Notes: generated by a model from the letters alone, not told the origin. 61,295 bases of DNA from Hafnia paralvei ATCC 29927 (GCF_001655005.1 NZ_LXET01000001.1:1-61295); one strand, 5' to 3'; positions 8,505 through 16,740 are shown, counted from the stretch's first letter. Numbers and translations: made by a program.

Positions 8505-8783
8505 AACGTTCGTCTCCATTAAAACATGGCGGTATCTGGTAGGGATTATAACTGCAACAGCCGCAAAGAGCGCATAAAACCGCTGTTTATCTGATGTAAG
8601 CTCGAGGCTTACAGCCTTGTGAGACATTGGCTATTTATCTTTCGGGCAATGACGTTTTCAGTTATGAGACTGAATTTATTAAATTAATAGAATCATATGA
8701 TTACAAAATTACGTGATCTTGCTCACGCTGTAACTTGGGCTGTAGTCCCTTGTTTAGAGCAGCCATTTCTTTAAAGTATCTAT

Positions 8784-9107
8784 CAACGCAAAGGATGGCG
8801 GTACGGAAAACTTCGTCAGGAAGACGAATCTCAGGGAGCGCAGGGGTGCGTAGTGAGCGAAAGGATTCACGCTAAAGGATTTAGCGAAGATATATAGGAT
8901 ATATATCTGAATGGATCACACCAACTCAGGAAGAGTTTAGCGCTAGGATTGGCGCAATAAGGACAAGAGCCTCAGGAAGAGGGTGCAAGGAGCAAAACGG
9001 CAAAGGGAAAAACCGGGACGTTGAGTGCATTCAGGGATTGAGATGCGTGAATATCCTTCATTTGAAGGCTAGAATTAAGGCGACAGTTTAGGCTGTCGCC
9101 TTTTTTC
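8784..9107 (+). ncRNA. csrC: CsrC-type CsrA-sequestering RNA
   Basis: Between engB and yihI, exactly where E. coli has csrC, lies a GGA-rich non-coding stretch. I count 16 GGA trinucleotides from 8793 to 9036. Many sit in hairpin loops: AGATATATA-GGA-TATATATCT (8888-8908), CTAAA-GGA-TTTAG, CGTC-AGGAA-GACG and CTC-AGGAA-GAG. The terminator (stem 9077-9086 with 9093-9102, then T6) and the following TTTCTTTGCGTGCTTT closely match the E. coli csrC 3' end. CsrC binds and titrates the global regulator CsrA. The start is estimated from a weak promoter (TTGTTT at 8750, TAAAGT at 8772). The resulting RNA of about 320 nt is longer than E. coli CsrC (about 245). Confidence 0.88.
9077..9107 (+). terminator. 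Intrinsic terminator of csrC
   Basis: Ten-base arms AAGGCGACAG and CTGTCGCCTT enclose a 6-nt loop and are followed by T6. This is the strongest hairpin of the region and defines the 3' end of the sponge RNA. Confidence 0.92.
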
Positions 9108-9154
9108 TTTGCGTGCTTTCTGGTAGGGTGTGCGCACTGTCCGCCCCCCAGTTT

Positions 9155-9190
9155 AAACGCCTGTTTTTCGGGTGTCGGAGACCGGCGTTT
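9155..9190 (+). repeat. Inverted repeat in the yihI leader
   Basis: AAACGCC (9155-9161) and GGCGTTT (9184-9190) can pair around a 22-nt loop that contains a smaller GGTGTC/GAGACC-type pairing. It lies 65 bp before the yihI start and may form in its 5' leader. No T-run follows. Confidence 0.35.
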
Positions 9191-9254
9191 CAGGAGTTAA
9201 CCTGAGCTCGCTAATATTTCTCTACTCGATTTATCTCTCTGTGAGTACACGCTA

Positions 9255-9794
9255 ATGAGTCCTGCCAATAAAACGCCGAAAGCTAAAACTTCAGCGCCAA
9301 AACAAAAAAGAAAAACCCGTGTTGAGCTTGATCTGGAAGCCCGCGCGCGCAAGCGCCAGAAGAAGCACCGCGGTAATAAATCTGGTGGTCGTGCAAATCC
9401 TGAAACTGCAAACAAGAAGACCACTGATTCTGCAAAGGCTATCGATCCGCGTATTGGTAGCAAAGTACCAGTGCCGCTGGTAGCTACTGAAGTGAAAAAG
9501 CCAAAGGCAAAAGCACCTAAGCCCGAAGTGAAAAAACGGCTTTCACCAGAAGAAGAGCTGACCCAGTTAGAAAACGATCCGCGTTTGGACGCGCTTCTGA
9601 TCCGCTTGGATGATGGCGAAGAGCTGAATAAAGAAGAGCAGACCTACGTCGACAACATGCTGGATCGCATTGATGAGCTGATGGAAGAATTAGGTATCGA
9701 GCTTGGCGACGAAGATGATGAAGTCGATGAAGAAGAGCCGAAAGAAGACATCGTTAAACTGCTCAAGCGCGGTAACCCGAAAGACGTATTTTAA
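9255..9794 (+). CDS. yihI: Der GTPase-activating protein YihI
   Basis: YihI stimulates the GTPase Der (EngA) and so tunes 50S ribosome assembly. The 179-residue protein (E. coli 169) has the family layout. A lysine/arginine-rich disordered N-terminus runs to about residue 90 and includes RKTRVELDLEARARKRQKK and DPRIGSKVPVPL. A helical acidic region with LTQLENDPRLDALLIRLDDGE and YVDNMLDRIDELMEELG follows, ending in an acidic tail. No clear Shine-Dalgarno precedes the ATG. It is followed after 6 bp by a short ORF and then hemN, suggesting one transcript. Confidence 0.93.
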   Translation: MSPANKTPKAKTSAPKQKRKTRVELDLEARARKRQKKHRGNKSGGRANPETANKKTTDSAKAIDPRIGSKVPVPLVATEVKKPKAKAPKPEVKKRLSPEEELTQLENDPRLDALLIRLDDGEELNKEEQTYVDNMLDRIDELMEELGIELGDEDDEVDEEEPKEDIVKLLKRGNPKDVF

Positions 9795-9800
9795 TCGCCA

Positions 9801-9974
9801 ATGTGGCTAATACTGATAATAGCCTTACTGCTTACGTGTTATCTGTTGTGGTTATTAGGTAAACTATGGTGGCTGTCGCGGCGTAAACAACGCTGGCGGC
9901 AAGCTGCCATGACCCGCCAGTTTTCACGACTTCCTCGTCACCGGTCTGGCAGGCGAAATCATCGGAAGGAGTAA
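9801..9974 (+). CDS. Putative 57-residue membrane-anchored basic protein between yihI and hemN
   Basis: An ATG-to-TAA ORF fills the yihI-hemN gap almost exactly: it starts 6 bp after the yihI stop and ends 2 bp before the hemN ATG. The product has one strongly hydrophobic segment at residues 2-25 (MWLILIIALLLTCYLLW at its start) rich in Leu and Trp. A very basic tail of about 30 residues follows (RRKQRWRQ, then RHRSGRRNHRK). This is the layout of a small bitopic inner-membrane protein with a cytoplasmic positive tail. The hemN Shine-Dalgarno (GGAAGGAG) lies inside its last codons. I do not recognise a family; no function is proposed. No clear Shine-Dalgarno precedes the ATG, so coupling to yihI termination would be needed. 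Confidence 0.55.
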   Translation: MWLILIIALLLTCYLLWLLGKLWWLSRRKQRWRQAAMTRQFSRLPRHRSGRRNHRKE

Positions 9975-9976
9975 GC

Positions 9977-11350
9977 ATGTCGGAACAGGCGATAGTCTGG
10001 GATCTGGCCCTGATTCAAAAATATAACTATTCTGGGCCGCGTTATACCTCATATCCTACAGCATTAGAATTCAGCGAAAGCTTTACTGAGGCTGAGTTTA
10101 CTCATGCTGTAGCTCGTTATCCTGAACGAGCGCTCTCGCTTTACGTTCATATCCCTTTTTGCCACAAGCTGTGTTACTTCTGTGGCTGTAATAAAATCGT
10201 TACCCGCCAAACACACAAAGCAGATGAATATCTCGATAAACTGGCATTAGAAATCAGCCAGCGTGCGCCGATGTTTGCTGGTCGTAAAGTTTCTCAACTG
10301 CATTGGGGCGGCGGTACTCCAACCTATTTAGATAAAACTCAGATTTCTCGCCTCATGCGCATGTTGCGCGATGCTTTCGATTTTCTACCGGATGCCGAGA
10401 TTTCCATTGAGGTTGATCCGCGAGAAATTGAGCTGGATGTCCTCGACCACCTACGCCAAGAGGGTTTTAATCGTCTGAGTATGGGGGTGCAGGACTTCAA
10501 TAAAGAAGTTCAGAAGCTGGTTAACCGTGAGCAGGACGAGCAATTTATTTTCGATCTGATCAACCGAGCTAAAGCGATTGGCTTCACATCGACAAATATT
10601 GACCTCATATATGGCTTACCAAAACAGACGCCAGAAAGCTTTAGCTACACGCTACAAAAAGTGGCTGAGCTCAACCCCGATCGCTTAAGCGTATTTAACT
10701 ATGCGCACATGCCGAAACTGTTTGCTGCCCAGCGCAAAATCAAAGATGAAGACTTACCGTCAGCAGACAGTAAGCTATCCATCCTACAAGAAACTATCGC
10801 GATGCTCACCGATTCCGGTTATCAGTTTATTGGTATGGATCACTTTGCTCATGCCAACGATGAGCTAGCCATTGCGCAGCGAGAGGGTAAGTTACATCGC
10901 AATTTCCAAGGCTACACTACGCAGGGTGATAGCGACCTGCTGGGGCTGGGCGTTTCCGCGATAAGCATGATCGGGGATAGTTATGCGCAGAACCGCAAAG
11001 TGCTAAAAGAGTATTACGCTGATGTGCAAGACCATGGTCATGCGCTATGGCGTGGTATCTCCATGACTGAAGACGATTGCTTGCGCCGTGATGTGATTAA
11101 AAATCTTATCTGCAATTTCCGTTTGGACTATTCCCACGTAGAGAGACAATACGGGATCGTCTTTGCTGATTACTTCGCTGATGATTTAAAACTGCTAGCG
11201 CCCCTGGTTGAAGATGGGCTGGTGGACGTTACATCAACCCGTATTGAAGTCACTCCTCGCGGTCGCCTGCTGATCCGTAATATCTGTATGTGTTTTGATA
11301 TCTACCTACGTAAGCAAGCGAGAATGCAGCAGTTTTCACGAGTGATTTAA
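9977..11350 (+). CDS. hemN: Oxygen-independent coproporphyrinogen III dehydrogenase
   Basis: HemN is a radical SAM enzyme that decarboxylates coproporphyrinogen III to protoporphyrinogen IX in haem synthesis without oxygen. The 457 residues match E. coli HemN. HIPFCHKLCYFCGCNK (about residues 58-73) carries the CxxxCxxC cluster ligands plus the extra family cysteine, and GGGTPTYL is the SAM-binding glycine motif. The N-terminal YNYSGPRYTSYPTA is the characteristic trip-wire region. The start has AAGGAG 7 nt upstream. In E. coli glnGLA follows; here a kgu operon lies downstream instead. Confidence 0.97.
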   Translation: MSEQAIVWDLALIQKYNYSGPRYTSYPTALEFSESFTEAEFTHAVARYPERALSLYVHIPFCHKLCYFCGCNKIVTRQTHKADEYLDKLALEISQRAPMFAGRKVSQLHWGGGTPTYLDKTQISRLMRMLRDAFDFLPDAEISIEVDPREIELDVLDHLRQEGFNRLSMGVQDFNKEVQKLVNREQDEQFIFDLINRAKAIGFTSTNIDLIYGLPKQTPESFSYTLQKVAELNPDRLSVFNYAHMPKLFAAQRKIKDEDLPSADSKLSILQETIAMLTDSGYQFIGMDHFAHANDELAIAQREGKLHRNFQGYTTQGDSDLLGLGVSAISMIGDSYAQNRKVLKEYYADVQDHGHALWRGISMTEDDCLRRDVIKNLICNFRLDYSHVERQYGIVFADYFADDLKLLAPLVEDGLVDVTSTRIEVTPRGRLLIRNICMCFDIYLRKQARMQQFSRVI

Positions 11351-11432
11351 GTTCTGCGAACTATCAAGATCGCTTTCGTGAGATGACGTCTGTGCACGAT
11401 TTGGTGTTGACCATTCATGGCCGCCCCAAGCA

Positions 11433-11457
11433 CCACGCCAACGTTCTGTTGGCGTGG
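11433..11457. terminator. Strong hairpin between hemN and kguD
   Basis: A perfect 10-bp stem (CCACGCCAAC at 11433-11442, GTTGGCGTGG at 11448-11457) with a 5-nt loop lies between two convergent genes. It lacks a T-run on either side, so it may be a transcript 3'-end stabiliser or a Rho-type end and not a classical terminator. Confidence 0.55.
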
Positions 11458-11482
11458 CTCACCCGGATAAAGCGCTGCGTGA

Positions 11483-12460
11483 TTACGTCAGTAAATGGGC
11501 ATTAACGCTATTTTCCGTCACTTTCCCTGTTAATGCTGTTATCAAGTTATCTACTGCGCAGGCTGCCATATTATAGCGAGTTTCTTCCGTTGCTGAGCCA
11601 ATGTGAGGCAGTGCAACAACGTTAGGTAACTGCAGCAACTCTGAATCAACAGGTAAAGGCTCTACTTCAAATACATCGAGGCCAGCAGCGCGAATCGTGC
11701 CGTTTTTCAACGCCTTAATTAAAGCGGTTTGATCGACAATTTTACCGCGTGCACCGTTGATTAGAATGGCACTTGGTTTCATCTTCGCTAAGCGCTCTGT
11801 ATTGATGAGCTTGTGTGTTTGTTCGCTGTAGGGCAGCGTGATACAGACGAAATCAGATTTCGCGAGCAGTTCATCCAGTTCACAGCGACGTGCGTTAAAT
11901 TCCTGCTCGACTTGCGTATTGGGGCGATCGTTCCAGTACAGAACGTTCATGCCAAAACCGGCGTGCGCACGGCGTGCTAACGCTGATCCGATGCGCCCCA
12001 TGCCAAGAATACCTATGGTTTTATGGTGAACGTCGACGCCATAGCTATCAACGCCGATGCTGCGTGTCCATTTGCCTGCTTTCACCATTTCGGCCATTTC
12101 CAACGCACGGCGTGCGGTCATCAGAATTAGCGTAAATACCGTATCTGCCGTGGTTTCTGTCAGAACAGTAGGGGTATGCATTAATACGATTTTACGCCGT
12201 GTCAGATCGTCTACGTCAAACTGGTCGTAACCTACTGAAATAGTAGAAATTGCTTTTAGCTTTGGCGCATGGTCTAACAAATCCGTGCGTACCGGCACAC
12301 TGGCGCCGATCATGCCATCGGCGCTTTCTAGTGCTCTGATCACCTCCGCGCGATTGGCATTATTGATTCCATCAAAGAATCGGACATCAAAATGCTTCTC
12401 TAGGCGTAGCTGCAGGTCAGTAGGTATTTTTTTATACAGAACAACAGATTGCTTCATCAT
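11483..12460 (-). CDS. kguD: 2-ketogluconate (6-phosphate) reductase, GhrB/TkrA/KguD family
   Basis: A D-isomer-specific 2-hydroxyacid dehydrogenase of 325 residues, closely similar in sequence to E. coli GhrB (324). The NAD(P)-binding motif is GILGMGRIGSALA (about 150-162). The catalytic Arg is in NGARGKIVD, Glu in the FEVEPL segment and His in LPHIGSATEETRYNM. As last gene of a kguE-K-T-D order it most likely reduces 2-keto-6-phosphogluconate to 6-phosphogluconate. Alternatively it reduces free 2-ketogluconate, glyoxylate or hydroxypyruvate as GhrB does. Its ATG abuts the kguT stop (TAAATG), with GGGG inside kguT as Shine-Dalgarno. A second ATG follows immediately. Confidence 0.85.
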   Translation of the reverse strand: MMKQSVVLYKKIPTDLQLRLEKHFDVRFFDGINNANRAEVIRALESADGMIGASVPVRTDLLDHAPKLKAISTISVGYDQFDVDDLTRRKIVLMHTPTVLTETTADTVFTLILMTARRALEMAEMVKAGKWTRSIGVDSYGVDVHHKTIGILGMGRIGSALARRAHAGFGMNVLYWNDRPNTQVEQEFNARRCELDELLAKSDFVCITLPYSEQTHKLINTERLAKMKPSAILINGARGKIVDQTALIKALKNGTIRAAGLDVFEVEPLPVDSELLQLPNVVALPHIGSATEETRYNMAACAVDNLITALTGKVTENSVNAHLLT

Positions 12461-13756
12461 TTATTTCCCCTGAGAAACGGCAGGAGCTGATTTAACAGCG
12501 ACTTTTTTTTGAGCGTCTGAAGGTTTCACGATGAGCGTTAGCCACACAGCAACCAATAACGCACCGGCCATGAATACGTAGGATGCGGCTGGCGATCCGG
12601 TTGAGCCATTCAGATAACCGACGAACCATGAGCCAAAGAAAGAGCCCAGCGCGCCCATGCTGTTAATTAATGCCATTGCACCACCTGAAACGTTGCGTGG
12701 TAGCATTTCTGGAATGATGGCGAAGAACGGGCCATAAGGCGCATACATCGCGGCTCCGGCAATGACCAGCAGCGTATAAGACCACCAGAAATGGTTAGCG
12801 CCTACTAGGTAAGAACCGATAAATGCCAATGCGCCAATGAGCAGTAAAGGCCATACGAAGAGTTTGCGATTTTGCATTTTGTCAGATGCCCAAGACACCA
12901 CGATCATTGCAATCGTTGCCGCTAAATAAGGCACCGCAGAGAGCCATCCCGCTTCAACCATTCCCATGTCAGAACCGTGGCGTAGAATTGACGGTAACCA
13001 CAGAACAAACCCGTACACGCCGATGCTCCAGGCAAAATATTGAGCACACAGGATAATGACGTTCCTCGAGCGGAAAGCTTCGCCATAGTTACGTACGGCC
13101 TTAATGCCTTGCTGTTCTTCTAACAATTTAGCCTGCAGAGCGGCTTTTTCTGATTCGCTCAACCAGCCCACTTGCTCTGGTTTGTCTTTAACCAATACCC
13201 ACCAGCAGAATGCCCAAATGACCGCAGGGAATCCTTCAAATATGAACATTTCGCGCCAGCCATAGGCATGGATTAGATAGCCAGACACTACTGACATCCA
13301 CAAAACCGTGACCGGATTGCCTAAAATGAGGAAGGTATTAGCTCTGGAACGTTCGGCTTTGGTAAACCAGTTACTGATATAGATAAGCATGGCTGGCATG
13401 ACTGCCGCCTCGACGACGCCGAGGGCAAAACGAATTGCGGCCAGTGCCGGAATATTACTAACCAGACCGGTTAAGGTGGCGCACATCCCCCACAGAATTA
13501 AGCACCAAAATACCAGTTTGCGCACGCTGCGTCGTTCGGCATAGATTGCACCAGGTATTTGAAAGAAAAAGTAGCCGAGGAAGAACAGTGCACCCAGCAG
13601 GGAGGCCATTCCTTTGGTGATACCAAGGTCTTCGTTAATTCCTGCGGCAGAGGCAAAGCTGAAGTTCGCGCGATCAAGATAAGCCATGCTGTAAGTGATA
13701 AAAATCACCGGCATGATGTACCACCAGCGCTTCGGGGCAATCGTTGATTTGCTCAT
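12461..13756 (-). CDS. kguT: MFS transporter, 2-ketogluconate type (anion:cation symporter family)
   Basis: A 431-residue, 12-helix inner-membrane transporter of the ACS branch of the major facilitator superfamily, which contains hexuronate, galactarate and 2-ketogluconate carriers. It opens RWWYIMPVIFITYSMAYLDRANFSFA, with the family YxDRxN motif at the end of helix 1. The sequence FFQIPGAIYAERRSVRKLVF gives the loop 2-3 motif. The C-terminus is a lysine-rich cytoplasmic tail. AAGGAT lies 8 nt before the ATG. Position between a ketogluconate-type kinase and a ketogluconate reductase gives the substrate inference. Confidence 0.85.
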   Translation of the reverse strand: MSKSTIAPKRWWYIMPVIFITYSMAYLDRANFSFASAAGINEDLGITKGMASLLGALFFLGYFFFQIPGAIYAERRSVRKLVFWCLILWGMCATLTGLVSNIPALAAIRFALGVVEAAVMPAMLIYISNWFTKAERSRANTFLILGNPVTVLWMSVVSGYLIHAYGWREMFIFEGFPAVIWAFCWWVLVKDKPEQVGWLSESEKAALQAKLLEEQQGIKAVRNYGEAFRSRNVIILCAQYFAWSIGVYGFVLWLPSILRHGSDMGMVEAGWLSAVPYLAATIAMIVVSWASDKMQNRKLFVWPLLLIGALAFIGSYLVGANHFWWSYTLLVIAGAAMYAPYGPFFAIIPEMLPRNVSGGAMALINSMGALGSFFGSWFVGYLNGSTGSPAASYVFMAGALLVAVWLTLIVKPSDAQKKVAVKSAPAVSQGK

Positions 13757-13783
13757 GGTTATAATCCTTCAGTATGATTTAGA

Positions 13784-13800
13784 TACATCCTTGGGATGTA
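13784..13800 (-). repeat. Intercistronic hairpin between kguK and kguT
   Basis: TACATCC-TTG-GGATGTA forms a perfect 7-bp stem with a 3-nt loop in the 70-bp gap separating kguK from kguT. The other genes of this operon are nearly touching. Such a hairpin could set different mRNA levels for enzymes and transporter. No T-run follows. Confidence 0.5.
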
Positions 13801-13826
13801 GGGCCCAGAGGTGGATGTGTTATTCG

Positions 13827-14768
13827 TTATTCGCCGAGCTGAGCTCGGGTTGGTAAACCTTCGCTATCACCAATGGCCTGTACGGCCAGTGACCCGATTT
13901 TATTGCCGCGCATAACGGCCTCTGGTAGGGCTTTACCTTCTAACAGCGCACTGATCACACCAACAGCAAAACCGTCACCAGCGCCTACGGTATCAATGAC
14001 GTTCTCAACGCGAACAGCGGCTACGTGTTGCTGGTGGCCATCGGCGGTTTTAAACCATGCGCCATCTGGCCCTAATTTGATGATGACGGCTTTTACACCG
14101 CGGCTAAGGTAAAAATCAGCAATGTCTTCCGGTGTCTGTTTGCCTGTCAGAATTTGTCCTTCTTTCAGCCCAGGCAAAACCCAATCAGCTTGAAATGCTA
14201 ACGCATTGAGCTTTTCACACATCACTTGCTGACTCGGCCATAGCACTGGACGTAAGTTTGGGTCAAAGGAGATAGTTTTGCCCATTGCGCGCATCTCTTT
14301 GGCGGCGTGATTCGCCAGTTCTAACGAGTCAGTTGAAAGGGCTGCCGCTACGCCGCTAAGGTGCAAATGGCGGGCTTGAGAAAAGTAAGTGCGATCGAAG
14401 TCATGAACCGAAAGATGGCTAGCCGCAGAGCCTTTGCGGAAGTATTCTACCTTGGGATCGGTTCCATTTTCTGCTTTAGATTTCAGCTGAAAACCGGTTG
14501 GGAAGCGCTGATCGACGATAACGCATTGGTGGTCGATCCCCTCTTGCTCCAGAGTAGCTAGAGTAAAGTGACCAAAGGAGTCATCACCCACGCGGCTCAC
14601 CCATCCAACATTCATGCCAAGACGAGATAAACCAATGGAGACATTTAGCTCCGCTCCTGCGATACGCTTAGTAAACTGCATTGCCTGATCCAGTTCACCG
14701 GTCTCATTGGCGACGAACATTGTCATTGCTTCGCCATAGGTGATCATGTCTAGCTGTGAAGTTTTCAT
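13827..14768 (-). CDS. kguK: PfkB-family sugar kinase, 2-ketogluconokinase type
   Basis: A 313-residue ribokinase/PfkB-family kinase. The N-terminal glycine motif is seen in IAGAELNVSIGLSRLG. The C-terminal signature VIDTVGAGDGFAVGVISAL (about 256-274) carries the catalytic Asp and anion hole. The FRKGSAASHL segment resembles 2-keto-3-deoxygluconate kinases, so the substrate could be KDG. Operon context with KguE, KguT and KguD homologues favours 2-ketogluconate, giving 2-keto-6-phosphogluconate. The ATG starts 1 nt after the kguE stop, with GAGAG upstream. Confidence 0.85.
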   Translation of the reverse strand: MKTSQLDMITYGEAMTMFVANETGELDQAMQFTKRIAGAELNVSIGLSRLGMNVGWVSRVGDDSFGHFTLATLEQEGIDHQCVIVDQRFPTGFQLKSKAENGTDPKVEYFRKGSAASHLSVHDFDRTYFSQARHLHLSGVAAALSTDSLELANHAAKEMRAMGKTISFDPNLRPVLWPSQQVMCEKLNALAFQADWVLPGLKEGQILTGKQTPEDIADFYLSRGVKAVIIKLGPDGAWFKTADGHQQHVAAVRVENVIDTVGAGDGFAVGVISALLEGKALPEAVMRGNKIGSLAVQAIGDSEGLPTRAQLGE

Positions 14769-14769
14769 A

Positions 14770-15522
14770 TCAGTTCGCTCTCAATAAATTAACGTAGTGG
14801 CGAGTGATTGCAGTCAAATCATCGCCTTCTAAAGGGAATTCAATACCGCGCATGACTTGATTAGGAAGCTGTGACAGCAGAGGTTTCCAGCGACCATCAC
14901 TATTATCCAATTCGACCGCGCACCAGCCTTGGACTCGTTTTTCAGCCGCTTTTACATGCACGTAGTGCACCATATGCGCCAGTTTTTGCGCAGCGATCTC
15001 GGCATCTTCATTCACCCAATCCCAGTTGGCCATATCAAAGGTCATGCGTATCGGTGAGTGGCAATCTTGCACGGCGGCAAAGAAAGCATTCAGAGGTGAA
15101 AGAGTGCCGCAGTCTGCTGTTTGGTCGTTTTCAACGACCAGCGGAACATCGTATTTTTTGAGTAAGGCGTTTAGCGCGGTAAAGTCATAGCCGGGCTGAT
15201 AGTGCCCAAGGGAGAATTTGACCAAACGGGCATTTAGCTCGATGGCTTCATGAAGGCGTTGCTCAAGAGCAGGATTCAGCAAACCGTCTGGAGTAAAAAG
15301 ACCTTCAGGCACGGAGTACACGGCAAAGAGTTGATGACGGGCAATCTGCTTCGTGAGATCACCTAACGTTTGCAACTCTGCCTGCGATAATAGTTCACGG
15401 CGGATTTCTACGCCGTCTGCGCCAGACTCCGCAATAATCGGCAATAGATTAGCCTGCCCGCCCAGCTCATTGACTTTGTCCCAGCCGTAAGCGGCAGTGA
15501 CCACGACGATTTCTCTTTTCAT
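14770..15522 (-). CDS. kguE: Sugar phosphate isomerase/epimerase-like TIM-barrel protein KguE
   Basis: A 250-residue member of the xylose isomerase-like TIM-barrel family (AP endonuclease 2 fold). Metal-ligand candidates appear in DGVEIRRE, LVVENDQT, TFDMANWDW, HYVHVKA and RGIEFPLEG near the C-terminus. In Pseudomonas the homologous gene starts the kguEKTD operon, but its biochemical step is not well defined. The ATG at 15522 has GGAG 5 nt upstream; an upstream in-frame GTG at 15528 overlaps that Shine-Dalgarno and is less likely. It is the first gene of the operon. Confidence 0.82.
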   Translation of the reverse strand: MKREIVVVTAAYGWDKVNELGGQANLLPIIAESGADGVEIRRELLSQAELQTLGDLTKQIARHQLFAVYSVPEGLFTPDGLLNPALEQRLHEAIELNARLVKFSLGHYQPGYDFTALNALLKKYDVPLVVENDQTADCGTLSPLNAFFAAVQDCHSPIRMTFDMANWDWVNEDAEIAAQKLAHMVHYVHVKAAEKRVQGWCAVELDNSDGRWKPLLSQLPNQVMRGIEFPLEGDDLTAITRHYVNLLRAN

Positions 15523-15574
15523 ATTCACTCCAATGACGATTAATTCATCATCAATTCAATAACGCCAAGATATT

Positions 15575-15588
15575 TGGAACCGGTTCCA
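15575..15588. promoter_or_regulatory. PtxS-like operator upstream of kguE
   Basis: TGGAACCGGTTCCA is a perfect 14-bp palindrome 52 bp before the kguE start. It has the central CCGG typical of LacI-family operators. It differs only at one symmetric position from the reported Pseudomonas PtxS operator TGAAACCGGTTTCA, which controls kguEKTD there. A ptxS gene is not in the window. Confidence 0.7.
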
Positions 15589-15612
15589 TAAAAAAGTGGA
15601 AAAATGATGATG

Positions 15613-15628
15613 TATGACAGTGGTCACA
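15613..15628. promoter_or_regulatory. CRP-like site upstream of the kgu operon
   Basis: On the minus strand TGTGA-N6-TCATA matches the CRP consensus TGTGA-N6-TCACA at nine of ten positions. Its centre is 39 bp upstream of the centre of the PtxS-like palindrome. This suggests catabolite activation of the operon with specific LacI-type repression. Confidence 0.6.
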
Positions 15629-15763
15629 TATTGGTTCGGGGGGAATTCAGAAGTGTGACCGATGTGGGATTGTCATTGCAAAATGTAAGGAGACTTCGTT
15701 TATCAAAGCAGAGGTAGTCGCTATTTTTTACGCACTTTGGCTTTGGAAAGCGTTTTAAACTCA

Positions 15764-15795
15764 TAAAAAAGCCCACCGCAGATTGGGCAGGCTTT
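15764..15795 (-). terminator. Terminator of fdhE
   Basis: Minus-strand stem GCCCA/TGGGC (15784-15788 with 15771-15775) around an 8-nt loop is followed by TTTTTT. It lies 16 bp after the fdhE stop codon. Confidence 0.75.
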
Positions 15796-15810
15796 TGAAC
15801 CAAGAGGTAA

Positions 15811-16740
15811 TTACTCTCCAGGGAATAGGAAAGGATTGATGCTACTGCGTCCGAAACCTTCTTCTTCCATTTTAGCGTCGAGCACTAACGTTGCTAAGTC
15901 GTCTGCAACGGGCTCCACTTTTGGATCTTTTTCCTGATAGACCATCTTCAGGTAAGTACCACAATCACCGCAGCTTTCTGCTTTCACAGCGGCATTCTCA
16001 CTGTCCAGCGACCAGTAGTTTAAATCGCGGGTTTGTTCGCAGTTGGTGCACTTCACACGAACTACATGCCATTCGCTTTCGCACAGGTTGCAGTGCAGAT
16101 AGCGCAGTCCGTTAGTTGTACCCATGTGGATAACGCTGGCAACAGGCATACTGCCGCACACGGGGCAGTATTGACGATTTTCGCCATATTCTGCCTTGGC
16201 TTTGCCTGGCATTTGTGTCGCCATCTGTGCCCAATAAAGCGACAGCGCCGCCCAGATAAACGGAGCTTTGTCGCTTCCGACAACGCCGAAATTACCGGCA
16301 AACAGATCTTTTGCCATGATTTCTAATTCGGAATCAGACGTCTTGGCCAAGTTTTCCAGTACGGGCTGAATATGCTCCGGAGCATCAGGCATCAACTCGG
16401 CAATCAGTGCCTGTAGCAGCGTGTGCCAGTGATGTGAACGCGGGAAAATCGAGGTATCCAACGGTGGCTTGCCTAACGCGGCGGCATTGGTCAGCGTTTG
16501 GGTGAGATCGAGCGTTAGCGGATTGTCGTGTAGCGCTTTTTGCTGCGCTTCAGCAATCGCCGCCGCAAAATTAAGGTAATCGCCCAGAGGATTATTTTCC
16601 GCGAGCTGACGTAAACGTTCTGCGCGGCGGGAATAGAGGCTTTTCAGGTTAGCGAAAAGTACGGGTGGAATATTATCCAAGCCACCTGTCTTTTCACGCT
16701 CTGCGCCTAGCTGTTCTTTTGGGACGATTTTAATGCTCAT
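15811..16740 (-). CDS. fdhE: Formate dehydrogenase accessory protein FdhE
   Basis: FdhE is a cytoplasmic rubredoxin-like zinc/iron protein needed for maturation of respiratory formate dehydrogenases. From ATG 16740 the protein has 309 residues, equal to E. coli, and starts MSIKIVPKEQLG like its homologue. The frame is open 51 codons further upstream without family support. Four CxxC knuckles are visible in the C-terminal half: CPVCGS, CNLCES, CTNCEQ and CGDCG. The C-terminal RSSINPFLFPGE is conserved. It lies 234 bp downstream of fdoI, with two hairpins in the gap. Confidence 0.95.
   Translation of the reverse strand: MSIKIVPKEQLGAEREKTGGLDNIPPVLFANLKSLYSRRAERLRQLAENNPLGDYLNFAAAIAEAQQKALHDNPLTLDLTQTLTNAAALGKPPLDTSIFPRSHHWHTLLQALIAELMPDAPEHIQPVLENLAKTSDSELEIMAKDLFAGNFGVVGSDKAPFIWAALSLYWAQMATQMPGKAKAEYGENRQYCPVCGSMPVASVIHMGTTNGLRYLHCNLCESEWHVVRVKCTNCEQTRDLNYWSLDSENAAVKAESCGDCGTYLKMVYQEKDPKVEPVADDLATLVLDAKMEEEGFGRSSINPFLFPGE

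Noticed and set aside
11483..12460. Calling this gene ghrB only on sequence similarity
   Set aside because: The protein resembles GhrB closely, but the kguE-K-T-D order gives a more specific expectation. Both readings are noted in the entry.
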